Shown: positions 18,634-27,031 of the stretch, in pieces
How positions within the stretch are numbered: the stretch's first letter is position 1
Layout of the letters: each line of letters opens with the position of its first letter
Source: Aliidongia sp035943795
Lineage (GTDB): Bacteria > Pseudomonadota > Alphaproteobacteria > ATCC43930 > CGMCC-115725
Length of the DNA: 64,000 nt
Assembly (NCBI RefSeq): GCF_035943795.1
Contig: NZ_DASZBY010000100.1
Span: 124,001-188,000 of the forward strand
Direction: 5' to 3'
Notes under the pieces: generated by a model
The model's input: the letters and a program-made list of their open reading frames with translations, nothing else
Database searches by the model: none
What the model was told of the DNA's origin: nothing
Position numbers and translations under genes: made by a program

Positions 18634-19770
18634 CTAGGAGCCGCCGGCGGCCGGCCGGATTTCGACCTCGGTGCCCTCGGCCAACCCTTCCTGCCGGTGC
18701 AGCACGACCCGGTCGCCGGGTTTGATGCCGTCGAGGATCGCGATCAGATCATGCGCCTTTTCGCCCAGCTTGACCGGGCGGACCCGAATGCGGTTCTGGG
18801 CGTCGACCACATAGGCGACCGGACCCTCCGGACCGGGGCGCACGCAGGTGCCGGGCACGACGATCGCGTCGCGATGGGTGCGCAGCACCAGACGGCCATT
18901 GACGAATTGTCCGGGCCAGAGTTGCCGGTCGGCATTGCCGAAAACGGCCTTGAGCGCGATCGTGCCGGTCGAGCGGTCGATGGCATTGCCGATCAGCTTC
19001 AGGTCGCCGACGCCCAGCACATGCTCGTCGTCGGCGGCGCGGGCTTCGACCTTCAGGACCGCCGCCTCCGCCTCGCGCTGGATGTCGGGCAGGCGCTCCT
19101 GGGGCACGGTGAAGCTGACCGAAATCGGCTGGATCTGGCTGAGGTCGACCAGCGCCGTGTCGTCGGCGGTGTGAATGACGTTGCCGACATCGACCATGCG
19201 CTTGCCGACCCGCCCGGCGATCGGTGCGCGAATCGTCGAATAGTCGAGCTGCAACTGGGCACTGCCGATCCCGGCCTCGTCCGCCCTGACCACCGCCAGC
19301 AACTGCCCGACCGTGGCCTTCTGGGTGTCGAAATCCTGCTGGGAGACGAAATTATGCTGCAGCAGGCTGGTCGAGCGCGCCAATTGCGCCTGGGCGGCGG
19401 CCAGTTGCGCCTGATCCTTGGCGCGGTTGGCCGTCGCCAGCTCGACCTGATGCTCGAACGGACGCGGATCGATGGTGAACAGCGGATCGCCCGCCTTGAC
19501 CATCTGGCCTTCCTCGAAATGCGTCGCCGTGATCTGGCCGTCGACCAGGCTCTTGACCGTCACCTGCTGGAACGGCTCGACGGTGCCGGTGCCGCGCACA
19601 TAGACCGGCATGTCCTGGGTCCGGGCCGTCGCGACGTCGATCTTGGGGATGACCGGCACGGTGGCGGCCCCGCCATCGGCGGTCGCCGACCCGGCCCGCA
19701 GCCACAATCCGCCCCCGACACAGCAGAGAATGACGATGCCCGCGACGGCGAGCGGCATTCCCCTGGTCAT
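18634..19770 (-). CDS. RND efflux periplasmic adaptor (membrane fusion protein)
   Basis: The protein has 378 residues. An N-terminal membrane anchor (residues 6-24) is followed by a lipoyl/barrel-sandwich region with VRGTGTVEPFQQVTVKSLVDG, a coiled-coil hairpin rich in Ala/Gln (about 105-170), YSTIRAPIAGRVGKRMVDVG, a beta-barrel and a membrane-proximal domain. This is MdtA/AcrA architecture; it bridges the RND pump and an outer-membrane channel. The ATG at 19770 is preferred because GGAG lies close upstream; the frame stays open for another 29 codons without conserved sequence. First gene of the pump operon. Confidence 0.92.
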   Translation of the reverse strand: MTRGMPLAVAGIVILCCVGGGLWLRAGSATADGGAATVPVIPKIDVATARTQDMPVYVRGTGTVEPFQQVTVKSLVDGQITATHFEEGQMVKAGDPLFTIDPRPFEHQVELATANRAKDQAQLAAAQAQLARSTSLLQHNFVSQQDFDTQKATVGQLLAVVRADEAGIGSAQLQLDYSTIRAPIAGRVGKRMVDVGNVIHTADDTALVDLSQIQPISVSFTVPQERLPDIQREAEAAVLKVEARAADDEHVLGVGDLKLIGNAIDRSTGTIALKAVFGNADRQLWPGQFVNGRLVLRTHRDAIVVPGTCVRPGPEGPVAYVVDAQNRIRVRPVKLGEKAHDLIAILDGIKPGDRVVLHRQEGLAEGTEVEIRPAAGGS

Positions 19771-19873
19771 GAACTCCAACCTCACATTGCGCGAACGTAC
19801 CTGCCCCGCGCTCGTTGCGGGCGGCAGCACTCTAAGGTTTGGTTGCGACCGATACAATCCTATGGTCGGCTAA

Positions 19874-19900
19874 TGGACCATAAAGATTTTTTATGATCCA
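19874..19900. terminator. 11-bp hairpin overlapping the GNAT stop codon
   Basis: Arms 19874-19884 and 19890-19900 pair over 11 bp with one G-U wobble on the minus-strand RNA around a 5-nt loop. It contains the stop codon of the GNAT gene and lies about 100 nt upstream of the adaptor gene. With no U-tract after it, it could be a terminator for the GNAT operon or a palindromic operator for the efflux pump promoter; the sequence alone does not decide. Confidence 0.45.
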
Positions 19901-20376
19901 TCAGCCGCCAGGCGCCGCAGCGCCTCGCCATCGATCCGGTAGGGCGCCCAGTCCGCGCGATGCTGGATGCCCAGCCGTTCGTAGAAGCCGCGGGCCGGAT
20001 TCCAGTCCAGCACCGACAGGTCGAGCCGCGGGGCCTCGTGGCGGACCGCGACCTGCGCCATGTCGATGATCAACCTGCGGCCCAGCCCATGGCCGCGTGC
20101 CGCCTCAGCTACATAGAGGTCTTCCAGGTAGATCCCGGCGCGGCCGAGCCAGGTCGAATAGCTGAAGAACCAGAGCGCGAAGCCCACCACCCGCCCGTCC
20201 AGCTCGACCACGCGGCAGCCGAACCGCTTTTCAGGTCCGAAACCGTCGCGCAGCAGGTCGTCCTCGGTCGCGACGACGGCGTCGGGCTCCCGTTCGAACA
20301 TCGCCAGTTCCTTGATCAGCGCCAGGATGGTCGGCACATCTTCAGGAGACGCGTCGCGCAGGTGGATCTTCGCCAT
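19891..20376 (-). CDS. GNAT-family N-acetyltransferase
   Basis: The protein has 161 residues. The acetyl-CoA-binding signature is RGHGLGRRLI (R/QxxGxG/A), preceded by AGIYLEDLYVAEAA and followed by LDLSVLDWNPARGFYERLG, as in diamine/polyamine-type acetyltransferases (spermidine/thialysine N-acetyltransferase-like). It lies 13 nt downstream of the deacylase gene and is the last gene of the permease-deacylase-GNAT operon. The acetyl acceptor is unknown; a free amine generated by the deacylase is an attractive guess. Confidence 0.88.
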   Translation of the reverse strand: MAKIHLRDASPEDVPTILALIKELAMFEREPDAVVATEDDLLRDGFGPEKRFGCRVVELDGRVVGFALWFFSYSTWLGRAGIYLEDLYVAEAARGHGLGRRLIIDMAQVAVRHEAPRLDLSVLDWNPARGFYERLGIQHRADWAPYRIDGEALRRLAADGS

Positions 20377-20389
20377 GGGCACTCCGGTC

Positions 20390-21529
20390 TCAGGGGTCGA
20401 GCAGGGCGCCGGTCCGGGTCGGCAGCGGCGTGGCGCCGGCGATCTTGCCGATGCCCTGGCCCGGCCTTGCCAGGCGTTCGATCTTGCGGGCGAAGAACAG
20501 CCCGTCCGCGATGGTCCTGACCGGCGTCCGCGCAGATGCCGGATCTTCGGCCAGCGGATCGATGATCTCGGCCACGATCTGGCCCGCCGTGACCCTGGCG
20601 CCCAGCTCCGCATGGTAGACCACCATGCCGCCGACCGGCGCGCGCAGCACGTCGACGCCGTCGAGCGGCGTGCCGTCGCATAGCGCCGTCGGCAAGGGAC
20701 CCGGATCGCCGGCGACCACGCCGCGGCGCTGCAGGAAGCGCAGCAGGGCCGCCGCGTCCTGGGCACCCAGCGCGTCCGAGACGTCGCCCTGGCCGCGAAA
20801 TTCGACCGTGCCGGCAAGGCAGGCGTCCGGGATCGGCGCATCCGCGCCCAGGCGCCGACGCAGCTCCGCCCACAGGTTGCTGAACGTCTCGTCGAACGGG
20901 GTGCCGCCCGAGTCCGCGGCGAGCAGGGTCGCGGCGCTGCCGAGGTCGGCCGACAGGTCGGCGCCGTCGGGCCAGCGCGCGGTCCCAAGATAGAGGTGCA
21001 GCAGCGCGTCATTGTCGCAATGCAGGTCGAGCACGTAGTCGGCGTCGATTGCCTCGCGCATCAGGATCCGGCGCAGGCTGGCGAGTTCGCCCAGCGGCTG
21101 ATGCTCGTCGAGCAATGCCACCAGCAGGGTCCGGATCGTGCGCACGTTCTCTGCCGGGTCGGTGCCCAGCTTGCCGGCCAGACGCTCGGCGGCAAGGGCC
21201 GCCAGATTGGGGAAGGACCGGTTGAAGTTCTCGCCCGAGGCCAGGTCGTAGCGGCCGAGATGGGAGCCGTCGATGACCTGGGCCAGACCGATCGGGTTGG
21301 CGACCGGCACCAGCACGATCTCGCCCAGGATTCCGCCCGCGGCCTCGGCGGCATCGAGCAGCCCGGTCAGGTGGTGCGCCGCCATCATGGCCGGCAGCTC
21401 GTCGGCATGGAGCGATGCCTGCAGGTAGGCCTTGGGCGTGGCGCCGGGCGCGCCGTAGCGCAGAATTTTAAGATGCCGGCTGGTGCCCGGGCTCGACGGC
21501 CCCAGGCGCTTGATCTCGACGGACTTCAT
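20390..21529 (-). CDS. Zinc-dependent deacylase, AstE/AspA (M14-like) family
   Basis: The protein has 379 residues. Zinc ligands of the carboxypeptidase-like fold are visible as His41 and Glu44 (SLHADE) and His170 (VLDLHCD). The substrate-arginine motif NFNR is at 101-104, and PVANPIGL is typical of succinylglutamate desuccinylase/aspartoacylase. A C-terminal beta domain (RAPVGGMVVYHAELGARVTAGQIV) resembles the biotinyl/lipoyl-like cap of this family. It should hydrolyse an N-acyl amino acid or related amide. It sits between the permease (10 nt upstream) and the GNAT gene (13 nt downstream), which points to a transported acylated substrate. Confidence 0.88.
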   Translation of the reverse strand: MKSVEIKRLGPSSPGTSRHLKILRYGAPGATPKAYLQASLHADELPAMMAAHHLTGLLDAAEAAGGILGEIVLVPVANPIGLAQVIDGSHLGRYDLASGENFNRSFPNLAALAAERLAGKLGTDPAENVRTIRTLLVALLDEHQPLGELASLRRILMREAIDADYVLDLHCDNDALLHLYLGTARWPDGADLSADLGSAATLLAADSGGTPFDETFSNLWAELRRRLGADAPIPDACLAGTVEFRGQGDVSDALGAQDAAALLRFLQRRGVVAGDPGPLPTALCDGTPLDGVDVLRAPVGGMVVYHAELGARVTAGQIVAEIIDPLAEDPASARTPVRTIADGLFFARKIERLARPGQGIGKIAGATPLPTRTGALLDP

Positions 21530-21539
21530 GGGAGCAACC

Positions 21540-22814
21540 TCAATTCGCCGCCGCGTCCACTACCGGCAGCCACGGCATGATGCCGGTAAGGTAGAGCCAG
21601 AACACGCCGACCGCCATGGAGGCGAGCGTGATCGGAATGCCGGCGCGGGCGAACTCATTCGCCCGCAGCTTGACGCCGCGCTCCAGCGCACGCTCGACGA
21701 TGATCAGGTTGGACAGGCTGCCGATCAGCAGGAAATTGCCGGCGAGCGACGACAGCAGCGCCAGCCCGTAGAGCGCACCGGGCGGCGGATCGAGCCAGAC
21801 CTGCAGCAGCAGCACCGCCGACGGCACGTTGCCGATCGTGTTCGACAGGAACAGGGTCAGCGGCGCCAGCACGATCAGGCTGTCGGGCAGCAGGTGGATC
21901 GATTGCAGCCCGTCGATCAGCATGCCGGGCAAGGCCGTGTTGCCGAGCGCGCCGGTCACGCCGAACAGGCAGGCGAACAGCAGCAAGAGCGGCCAGTCGA
22001 TCGCCGCGATCATCGCGGCCGACGTGAATTTTCGATTGAGCAGCAGCAGCGCCGCGATCGACAGGGCGAACACGTCGCGCGGCAGGTCGGTCAGGAACAG
22101 CGCCAGCAGGCAGACGACGGCGGCGATGCCCTTGTTGGTCTGGGTCCGGTCGTGGGGCCGGAACGCGAGCGGCGGCAGCGCCTCCTCGGCGAACCCGTCG
22201 GTCGCCAGCTCCAGCTTGCCGCGCCACAGGAAGGCCACGACGGCGAACACGATGCCCAGGCTGACGATCGCCGGCACGCCGCAGGCCCACAGATAGGTCG
22301 GCAGGTGCAGGTTGCCCAGCTGGCCGACCAGGATGGTCTGCGGTGCGCCGATGATGGTGGCGGCGGAGCCGGCATTGTCGGCCGCGATCATCGCGATCAG
22401 GTAGGGGCGGGGATCGAGGCCCCGGGCGCGCACCGCATCCACCAGCAGGGGCGTCATGCAATAGACCAGCATGTCGTTGGCCAGGAACGCCGACAGGCCG
22501 CCGCAGGCCGCGACGGTCAGGCCCAGGATCCGCAGCGGGCTGCCGGGCGCCTGGCCGATGCGGCGGATCACGGAGTCGCAAAAGCCCGACGCGATGAACT
22601 GGGCCGAGATGATCATGATCGCGAACAGCAGGACCAAGGTCGGCATGTCGATGCGCGCACCGACCTCGTCCAGGTTCAGCGCCTCGGTGCCCAGCAGGGC
22701 GATCAGGCCCAGCAGCGCGATGCCGGTGCGGTCGACGCGCAGCCACGGCAGCCGCCCGGCCGCCATGCCGCCATAGGTCAACAGGAAGATGACGTAGATC
22801 TTGACGGCAGTCAT
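21540..22814 (-). CDS. Ion-transporter superfamily permease (ArsB/NhaD/SLC13-like)
   Basis: The protein has 424 residues with about 11 membrane segments. Hydrophobic pattern and sequences such as GGLSAFLANDMLVYCMTPLL, IAADNAGSAATIIGAPQTILVG and LSNTIGNVPSAVLLLQ place it in the IT superfamily, where the two loop-helix repeats with Asn-Asp/Asn-Thr motifs bind an anion or carboxylate with Na+ or H+. It is the first gene of a three-gene operon with a deacylase and an acetyltransferase, so a carboxylated or N-acylated substrate is more likely than arsenite; no ars genes are nearby. Confidence 0.85.
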   Translation of the reverse strand: MTAVKIYVIFLLTYGGMAAGRLPWLRVDRTGIALLGLIALLGTEALNLDEVGARIDMPTLVLLFAIMIISAQFIASGFCDSVIRRIGQAPGSPLRILGLTVAACGGLSAFLANDMLVYCMTPLLVDAVRARGLDPRPYLIAMIAADNAGSAATIIGAPQTILVGQLGNLHLPTYLWACGVPAIVSLGIVFAVVAFLWRGKLELATDGFAEEALPPLAFRPHDRTQTNKGIAAVVCLLALFLTDLPRDVFALSIAALLLLNRKFTSAAMIAAIDWPLLLLFACLFGVTGALGNTALPGMLIDGLQSIHLLPDSLIVLAPLTLFLSNTIGNVPSAVLLLQVWLDPPPGALYGLALLSSLAGNFLLIGSLSNLIIVERALERGVKLRANEFARAGIPITLASMAVGVFWLYLTGIMPWLPVVDAAAN

Positions 22815-23024
22815 CGCGAAGCGGGCCCGGACTTCTCGTTCGGCAAAGCAACCGGTCGGACGTCGCGACCGAGGCGACCCGACAGGAAATGCAACGGGGC
22901 AGAGCGTGGCCGAACTCGCGCACGAGCGGAAGGCGCTAAACGGCTCCGTTACCCCCGCATAGGCGACCTGAGCGCGGATCGTGGCACTTTGAACACGGGT
23001 TGCCTCTCCGGTAAGGTGGATGCC

Positions 23025-25250
23025 ATGTCCCTCATGTCAGATCGCCCGGGCGAGCCGTCCTATTTCGCCAACCTCAATCCGCCGCAACGCGAAGCCGTCG
23101 AGACGCTCGACGGTCCGGTCCTGGTGCTGGCCGGCGCCGGCACCGGCAAGACGCGTGTGCTGACCACGCGCCTCGGCCATATCCTCATGACCGGGCGGGC
23201 GTACCCCAGCCAGGTGCTGGCCGTGACCTTCACCAACAAGGCGGCGCGCGAGATGCGCGACCGGCTGGAACGGCTGATCGGCGCCGACAGCGAGGGCATG
23301 TGGCTGGGCACGTTCCATGCGCTGGCCGCGCGCATCCTCAGGCGCCATGCCGAGGCGGTCGGGCTGAAGTCCAACTTCACCATCCTCGATACCGACGACC
23401 AGATCCGGCTGATCAAGCAGCTGCTCGTGGCCGAGGGCATCGACGACAAGCGCTCGCCCGCGCGCGCCGTGCTGGCGACGATCGAGCGCTGGAAGGATCG
23501 CGGCCTGACGCCCGACAAGGTGGACGGCGAGGACGCGGGCGAGCTGGCCGACGGCCGCATGGTGGCGCTCTATCGCCAGTATCAGGAGCGGCTGCGCGTG
23601 CTGAACGCGACCGACTTCGGAGACCTGCTGCTCCACAATCTGACCATCTTCCTCGGCCAGCCGGCGATCCTGGCCGATTATCAACGTAAGTTCCGCTATC
23701 TGCTGGTCGACGAGTACCAGGACACGAACGTGTCGCAATACCTGTGGCTGCGCCTGCTGGCCCAAACCCACCGGAACATCTGCTGCGTCGGCGACGACGA
23801 TCAGTCGATCTATGGCTGGCGCGGCGCGGAGGTCGGCAACATCCTGCGTTTCGAGGCGGATTTTCCGGGCGCGGTCATCATCCGGCTGGAACAGAACTAT
23901 CGTTCGACGCCGGAGATCTTGAATGCGGCCGGCCACCTGATCGCGCATAACAACGGCCGGCTCGGCAAGACGCTGTGGACCGCGGGCGAGGCCGGCGAGC
24001 GGGTCCGGGTCAAGGGCATGTGGGATGGCGAGGAAGAGGCGCGCTGGGTCGCCGACGAGATCGAGACCGACCAGCGCCAGGGCACCCGCCTCTCCGAGAT
24101 CGCCGTCCTGGTCCGCGCCAGCTTCCAGATGCGCGAGTTCGAAGAGCGCTTCATCACGACCGGCATCCCCTACCGGGTCATCGGTGGCCCGCGCTTCTAC
24201 GAGCGGCAGGAAATCCGCGATGCGCTGGCCTATCTGCGGCTGATCTACCAGCCCGACGACGATCTGGCGTTCGAGCGCATCGTGAATACGCCGCGCCGGG
24301 GCATCGGCAATGCGACGATGCAGACGCTCCACGCGCTCGGCCGCGCCACCGGCGTGTCGCTGATGGAGGCGGCGCGGCGCGTGGTCGAAACCGACGAGCT
24401 GAAGCCGGCTTCCCGCAAGGCCGTGGCCCTGCTGGTGCGGGATTTCGATCGCTGGCGGCGCGAATCGGACCGTATCCTGCACACCGAGCTCGCCCAGATC
24501 GTGCTGGACGAATCGGGCTATACGGCCATGTGGCAGGCCGACAAGACGCCCGAGGCGCCAGGGCGGCTGGAAAACCTCAAGGAACTGATCGTCGGCATGG
24601 CGGAGTTCGAGACCCTCGCGGGCTTCCTCGAGCATGTCAGCCTGGTCATGGACAATGCGGCCGACGCCGGCGGCGACCTGGTCAGCCTGATGACGCTCCA
24701 TGCCGCCAAGGGCCTGGAGTTCGGCCATGTCTTCCTGCCGGGCTGGGAGGAGGGGCTGTTTCCCCATCAACGCGCGCTCGACGAGACCGGTCAGGCCGGG
24801 CTCGAGGAAGAGCGCCGTCTCGCCTATGTCGGCCTCACCCGTGCCAAGCAGCGCGCCGACGTGTCCTACGCCGCGAACCGGCGCATCCACGGCCAATGGC
24901 AGAGCAGCCTGCCGTCCCGCTTCGTCGAGGAACTGCCGCAGGACCAGATCGAGGCGGAGGCCGCGACCGGCATGTACGGCATGCGCGCACCTGCCGGCCG
25001 CGGGGCGTTCGACGACATTGCAACCTCCGCCTTCGGCGGCTATCGCAGGATCGTGCGCCCGATGGACGGCGGCGGGCCGCGCGAGGGTCGCGAGATCCGC
25101 GCCGTCGGTGGCTTCCACGAGGGCGACCGGGTGTTCCACCAGAAATTCGGCACCGGCACGGTGCGCGAGGTCGAGGATGCCAAGCTGACGATCGATTTCG
25201 ACCATGCCGGCGAAAAGCGGGTCATGGACAGCTTCGTGCAGAAGGCCTGA
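23025..25250 (+). CDS. uvrD: UvrD/PcrA-type ATP-dependent DNA helicase
   Basis: The protein has 741 residues of SF1A helicase. Q-motif LNPPQREAVE, Walker A AGAGTGKTRVLTTR near residue 35, motif II LLVDEYQDTN, motif III GDDDQSIYGWRGA, motif IV QNYRSTPEIL and motif V VSLMTLHAAKGLEF are intact. The C-terminus ends with a Tudor-like KOW module (GDRVFHQKFGTGTV) that in PcrA/UvrD contacts RNA polymerase. It unwinds DNA 3'-5' in nucleotide-excision and mismatch repair. The ATG at 23025 follows AAGGTGG by 5 nt; ATG at 23034 is possible. The 210 nt upstream hold no recognisable SOS box of the alphaproteobacterial GTTC-N7-GTTC type. Confidence 0.95.
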   Translation: MSLMSDRPGEPSYFANLNPPQREAVETLDGPVLVLAGAGTGKTRVLTTRLGHILMTGRAYPSQVLAVTFTNKAAREMRDRLERLIGADSEGMWLGTFHALAARILRRHAEAVGLKSNFTILDTDDQIRLIKQLLVAEGIDDKRSPARAVLATIERWKDRGLTPDKVDGEDAGELADGRMVALYRQYQERLRVLNATDFGDLLLHNLTIFLGQPAILADYQRKFRYLLVDEYQDTNVSQYLWLRLLAQTHRNICCVGDDDQSIYGWRGAEVGNILRFEADFPGAVIIRLEQNYRSTPEILNAAGHLIAHNNGRLGKTLWTAGEAGERVRVKGMWDGEEEARWVADEIETDQRQGTRLSEIAVLVRASFQMREFEERFITTGIPYRVIGGPRFYERQEIRDALAYLRLIYQPDDDLAFERIVNTPRRGIGNATMQTLHALGRATGVSLMEAARRVVETDELKPASRKAVALLVRDFDRWRRESDRILHTELAQIVLDESGYTAMWQADKTPEAPGRLENLKELIVGMAEFETLAGFLEHVSLVMDNAADAGGDLVSLMTLHAAKGLEFGHVFLPGWEEGLFPHQRALDETGQAGLEEERRLAYVGLTRAKQRADVSYAANRRIHGQWQSSLPSRFVEELPQDQIEAEAATGMYGMRAPAGRGAFDDIATSAFGGYRRIVRPMDGGGPREGREIRAVGGFHEGDRVFHQKFGTGTVREVEDAKLTIDFDHAGEKRVMDSFVQKA

Positions 25251-25272
25251 GAGACAAAGGATATTGGCTTCG

Positions 25273-26181
25273 ATGATTCCGACCTCGACCTGGCCCAAGG
25301 GCGGCGCGCCGCTGTGGCGCGTGCTGCTGGAAGCGCCGGACGAATTCTCGGCCGAGGGCTTCGCCCAGGTGCTCGAAGCGCTGGGCGGCGCCATCAGCGC
25401 GTTCGAGACCAGCCCGCAAGGGCCGTGGAAGGTCGAGAGCTTCGTCCAAGGCAAGCCGGACCTGGCCCCGGTCGAAGGCGGGCTGGCGCTCATCGCCCTG
25501 CAATTCGGGATCGACCAGCCTGAAATCGTGCTGGAGCAGCTGCCCGACGTCGACTGGGTGCGCGAGAACCAGGAGAGTTTCCCACCGCTGCGCATCGGCC
25601 GCTATTTCGTCTATGGCTCGCACATCGCCGAGGCGCCGCCGGCCGGTACGATCGGGTTGGAGATCGATGCCGCGAGCGCTTTCGGCACCGGCGAGCATGC
25701 GACCACGGCCGGCTGCCTGCTGGCGCTGAGCCGGCTTGCCAGGCGGGGCAAGCGGCGGCGCGTGCTCGACATGGGTTCGGGCACCGGCATCCTGGCGATC
25801 GCCGCGGCCAAGACCTGGCACGTGCCGGTGCTGGCCTGCGACATCGATCGCAATTCCGTGCGTGTCGCGGCGGAAAACATGGTGGCGAACGGGGTGCAGC
25901 ATCTGGTGACCAGCCGCGAGAGCGACGGTTATCACGCCCAGGTCGTGCGTGCGCGGGGTCCCTACGACCTGATCTTCGCCAATATCCTGGCGCGGCCGCT
26001 GGCCAAGATGGCGCCGGACCTGGCGCGCAACCTGGCGCCGGGCGGCGTCGCCATCCTGTCGGGCCTGCTGGCCGGTCAGGAAACCTACGTCGCGGCCGCC
26101 CATCGCAACGCGGGACTGACCTTCATGGGCCGTCTGCCGCGTGCCGGCTGGCACACGCTGGTGTTCGAGAAGGCGCGGTAG
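25273..26181 (+). CDS. prmA: Ribosomal protein L11 methyltransferase
   Basis: The protein has 302 residues. The PrmA N-terminal substrate domain (residues 1-110) contacts L11. The catalytic domain has the family's GTGEHATT loop, motif I VLDMGSGTGILAIAAA, ACDIDRNSVRVAAEN and the ANILARPL sequence in place of NPPY. It trimethylates L11 using SAM. It begins 22 nt after uvrD, so cotranscription is likely. The ATG at 25273 is favoured over the frame's upstream extension into uvrD. Confidence 0.92.
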   Translation: MIPTSTWPKGGAPLWRVLLEAPDEFSAEGFAQVLEALGGAISAFETSPQGPWKVESFVQGKPDLAPVEGGLALIALQFGIDQPEIVLEQLPDVDWVRENQESFPPLRIGRYFVYGSHIAEAPPAGTIGLEIDAASAFGTGEHATTAGCLLALSRLARRGKRRRVLDMGSGTGILAIAAAKTWHVPVLACDIDRNSVRVAAENMVANGVQHLVTSRESDGYHAQVVRARGPYDLIFANILARPLAKMAPDLARNLAPGGVAILSGLLAGQETYVAAAHRNAGLTFMGRLPRAGWHTLVFEKAR

Positions 26182-26268
26182 GGAAAGGGGCGCACACCAC
26201 CCTGGCCGACGCGTTGGGAGATCTCGAGGGACGAGACCGCCTGGCGCCGGCGGGTGGCTTGCAGTCTG

Positions 26269-26294
26269 GAGGAACGCGGGAAGCAGCGTTCCTC
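26269..26294. terminator. Hairpin between convergent prmA and DUF1127 gene
   Basis: A perfect 9-bp stem (26269-26277, GAGGAACGC, with 26286-26294) and 8-nt loop lie between the prmA stop and the stop of the minus-strand DUF1127 gene at 26304. There is no U-tract on either strand; probable shared 3' end structure. Confidence 0.5.
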
Positions 26295-26303
26295 GTCTGC
26301 TCT

Positions 26304-26501
26304 CTAGCGGAGCAGCTTCGCGATGTCGCGACGGGCGAGGCCGATGTCGGCGAGCAGGCGGTCGTCGAGGTCGGCGAGATGGCCGCTCACGCGGGCGCGC
26401 TCGATACGCAGCGCCAGGTGGCGATAGGCCGTCAGCAGCAGGTGGATCGGGCCGCCGGACTGGCTGGATCCCGAGATGGTCAAGGTCGCTACGTTACTCA
26501 T
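26304..26501 (-). CDS. DUF1127 small protein (65 aa)
   Basis: The protein has 65 residues. The C-terminal half (LADLDDRLLADIGLARRDI) is the DUF1127 core, LxxLdDrxLxDIGlsRxdi. The N-terminal half (TLTISGSSQSGGPIHLLLTAYR) is variable. DUF1127 proteins are abundant in alphaproteobacteria; small members in Agrobacterium have been linked to phosphate, RNA and stress phenotypes. A run of six G residues about 8 nt before the ATG at 26501 serves as Shine-Dalgarno. It lies 67 nt downstream of a second DUF1127 gene in the same orientation. Confidence 0.85.
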   Translation of the reverse strand: MSNVATLTISGSSQSGGPIHLLLTAYRHLALRIERARVSGHLADLDDRLLADIGLARRDIAKLLR

Positions 26502-26532
26502 CGGATCATCCCCCCTTGGGATGAATATAGAA

Positions 26533-26558
26533 CCCGTCTGGCCGAACCGGCGGACGGG
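26533..26558 (-). terminator. Terminator-like hairpin between two DUF1127 genes
   Basis: CCCGTC/GACGGG outer arms (26533-26538 with 26553-26558) and an inner GCCG/CGGC stem form a hairpin 10 nt past the stop of the upstream DUF1127 gene. On the minus strand it is followed by TTCTATATTC, a modest U-rich run, so partial termination between the two small genes is likely. Confidence 0.5.
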
Positions 26559-26568
26559 GCGTCGCGGA

Positions 26569-26805
26569 TTACGCGGCGCGCTGTTTGACGCTGTTGTTGG
26601 CGGCGACATGGCCGACATTGGCGAAAACCGGACGGGCTTCGACGGCGAGGTCGGTCTTCGGGCTGATGGCGAACGGGATGTCGGCACGGCGCAGGCCGAT
26701 GTCGGCGAGCGAACGGTCGTCCATCGAATAAAGCTCGTTCAGAACGCGCTGGCGTTCCTGCCAGACACGAAAGCCACGCACGGCGGCCGAGAGGATCGTG
26801 AACAT
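26569..26805 (-). CDS. DUF1127 small protein (78 aa)
   Basis: The protein has 78 residues. Here the DUF1127 core is near the N-terminus (VLNELYSMDDRSLADIGLRRADIPFAI), preceded by the amphipathic segment MFTILSAAVRGFRVWQERQR, and followed by an Ala-rich tail. Different arrangement from its neighbour suggests these are diverged paralogues, not a recent duplication. The gene is divergent from pepP across 226 nt, where its promoter should be. Confidence 0.85.
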   Translation of the reverse strand: MFTILSAAVRGFRVWQERQRVLNELYSMDDRSLADIGLRRADIPFAISPKTDLAVEARPVFANVGHVAANNSVKQRAA

Positions 26806-27031
26806 ACGAAGTTACTCCAGAAAGATATTTGCGACTTCAATTATGCCGCAACGCACAAAATAGGCAGCTTCGCGCGAAACGGCAGAGGGTCTAGCGCACT
26901 CCAGCTCACGGGTCCGCGCATGACGCACTGCAATAAACCGGTAAGAATCAGGGCTCTTGTGCCGCAATCCTGCGGCCTCTAGCCTCTCGCCGCCGGTAAT
27001 GGTGCCGGCATGTCGCTAAGTCTACGGTGCT

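Noticed and set aside
15471..18725. Very long plus-strand open frame antisense to the RND pump
   Set aside because: It is Arg/Asp/Gln-rich with no domain, whereas the minus strand encodes a complete RND protein; a GC-rich shadow frame. The same holds for antisense frames over metH, metF and the dcw genes.
21483..23024. Upstream extension of the uvrD reading frame across the permease gene
   Set aside because: The extension is antisense to a well-supported permease and lacks helicase sequence; AAGGTGG precedes the ATG at 23025.
22815..23024. SOS (LexA) box upstream of uvrD
   Set aside because: Looked for GTTC-N7-GTTC and GAAC-N7-GTTC; only partial matches were present.
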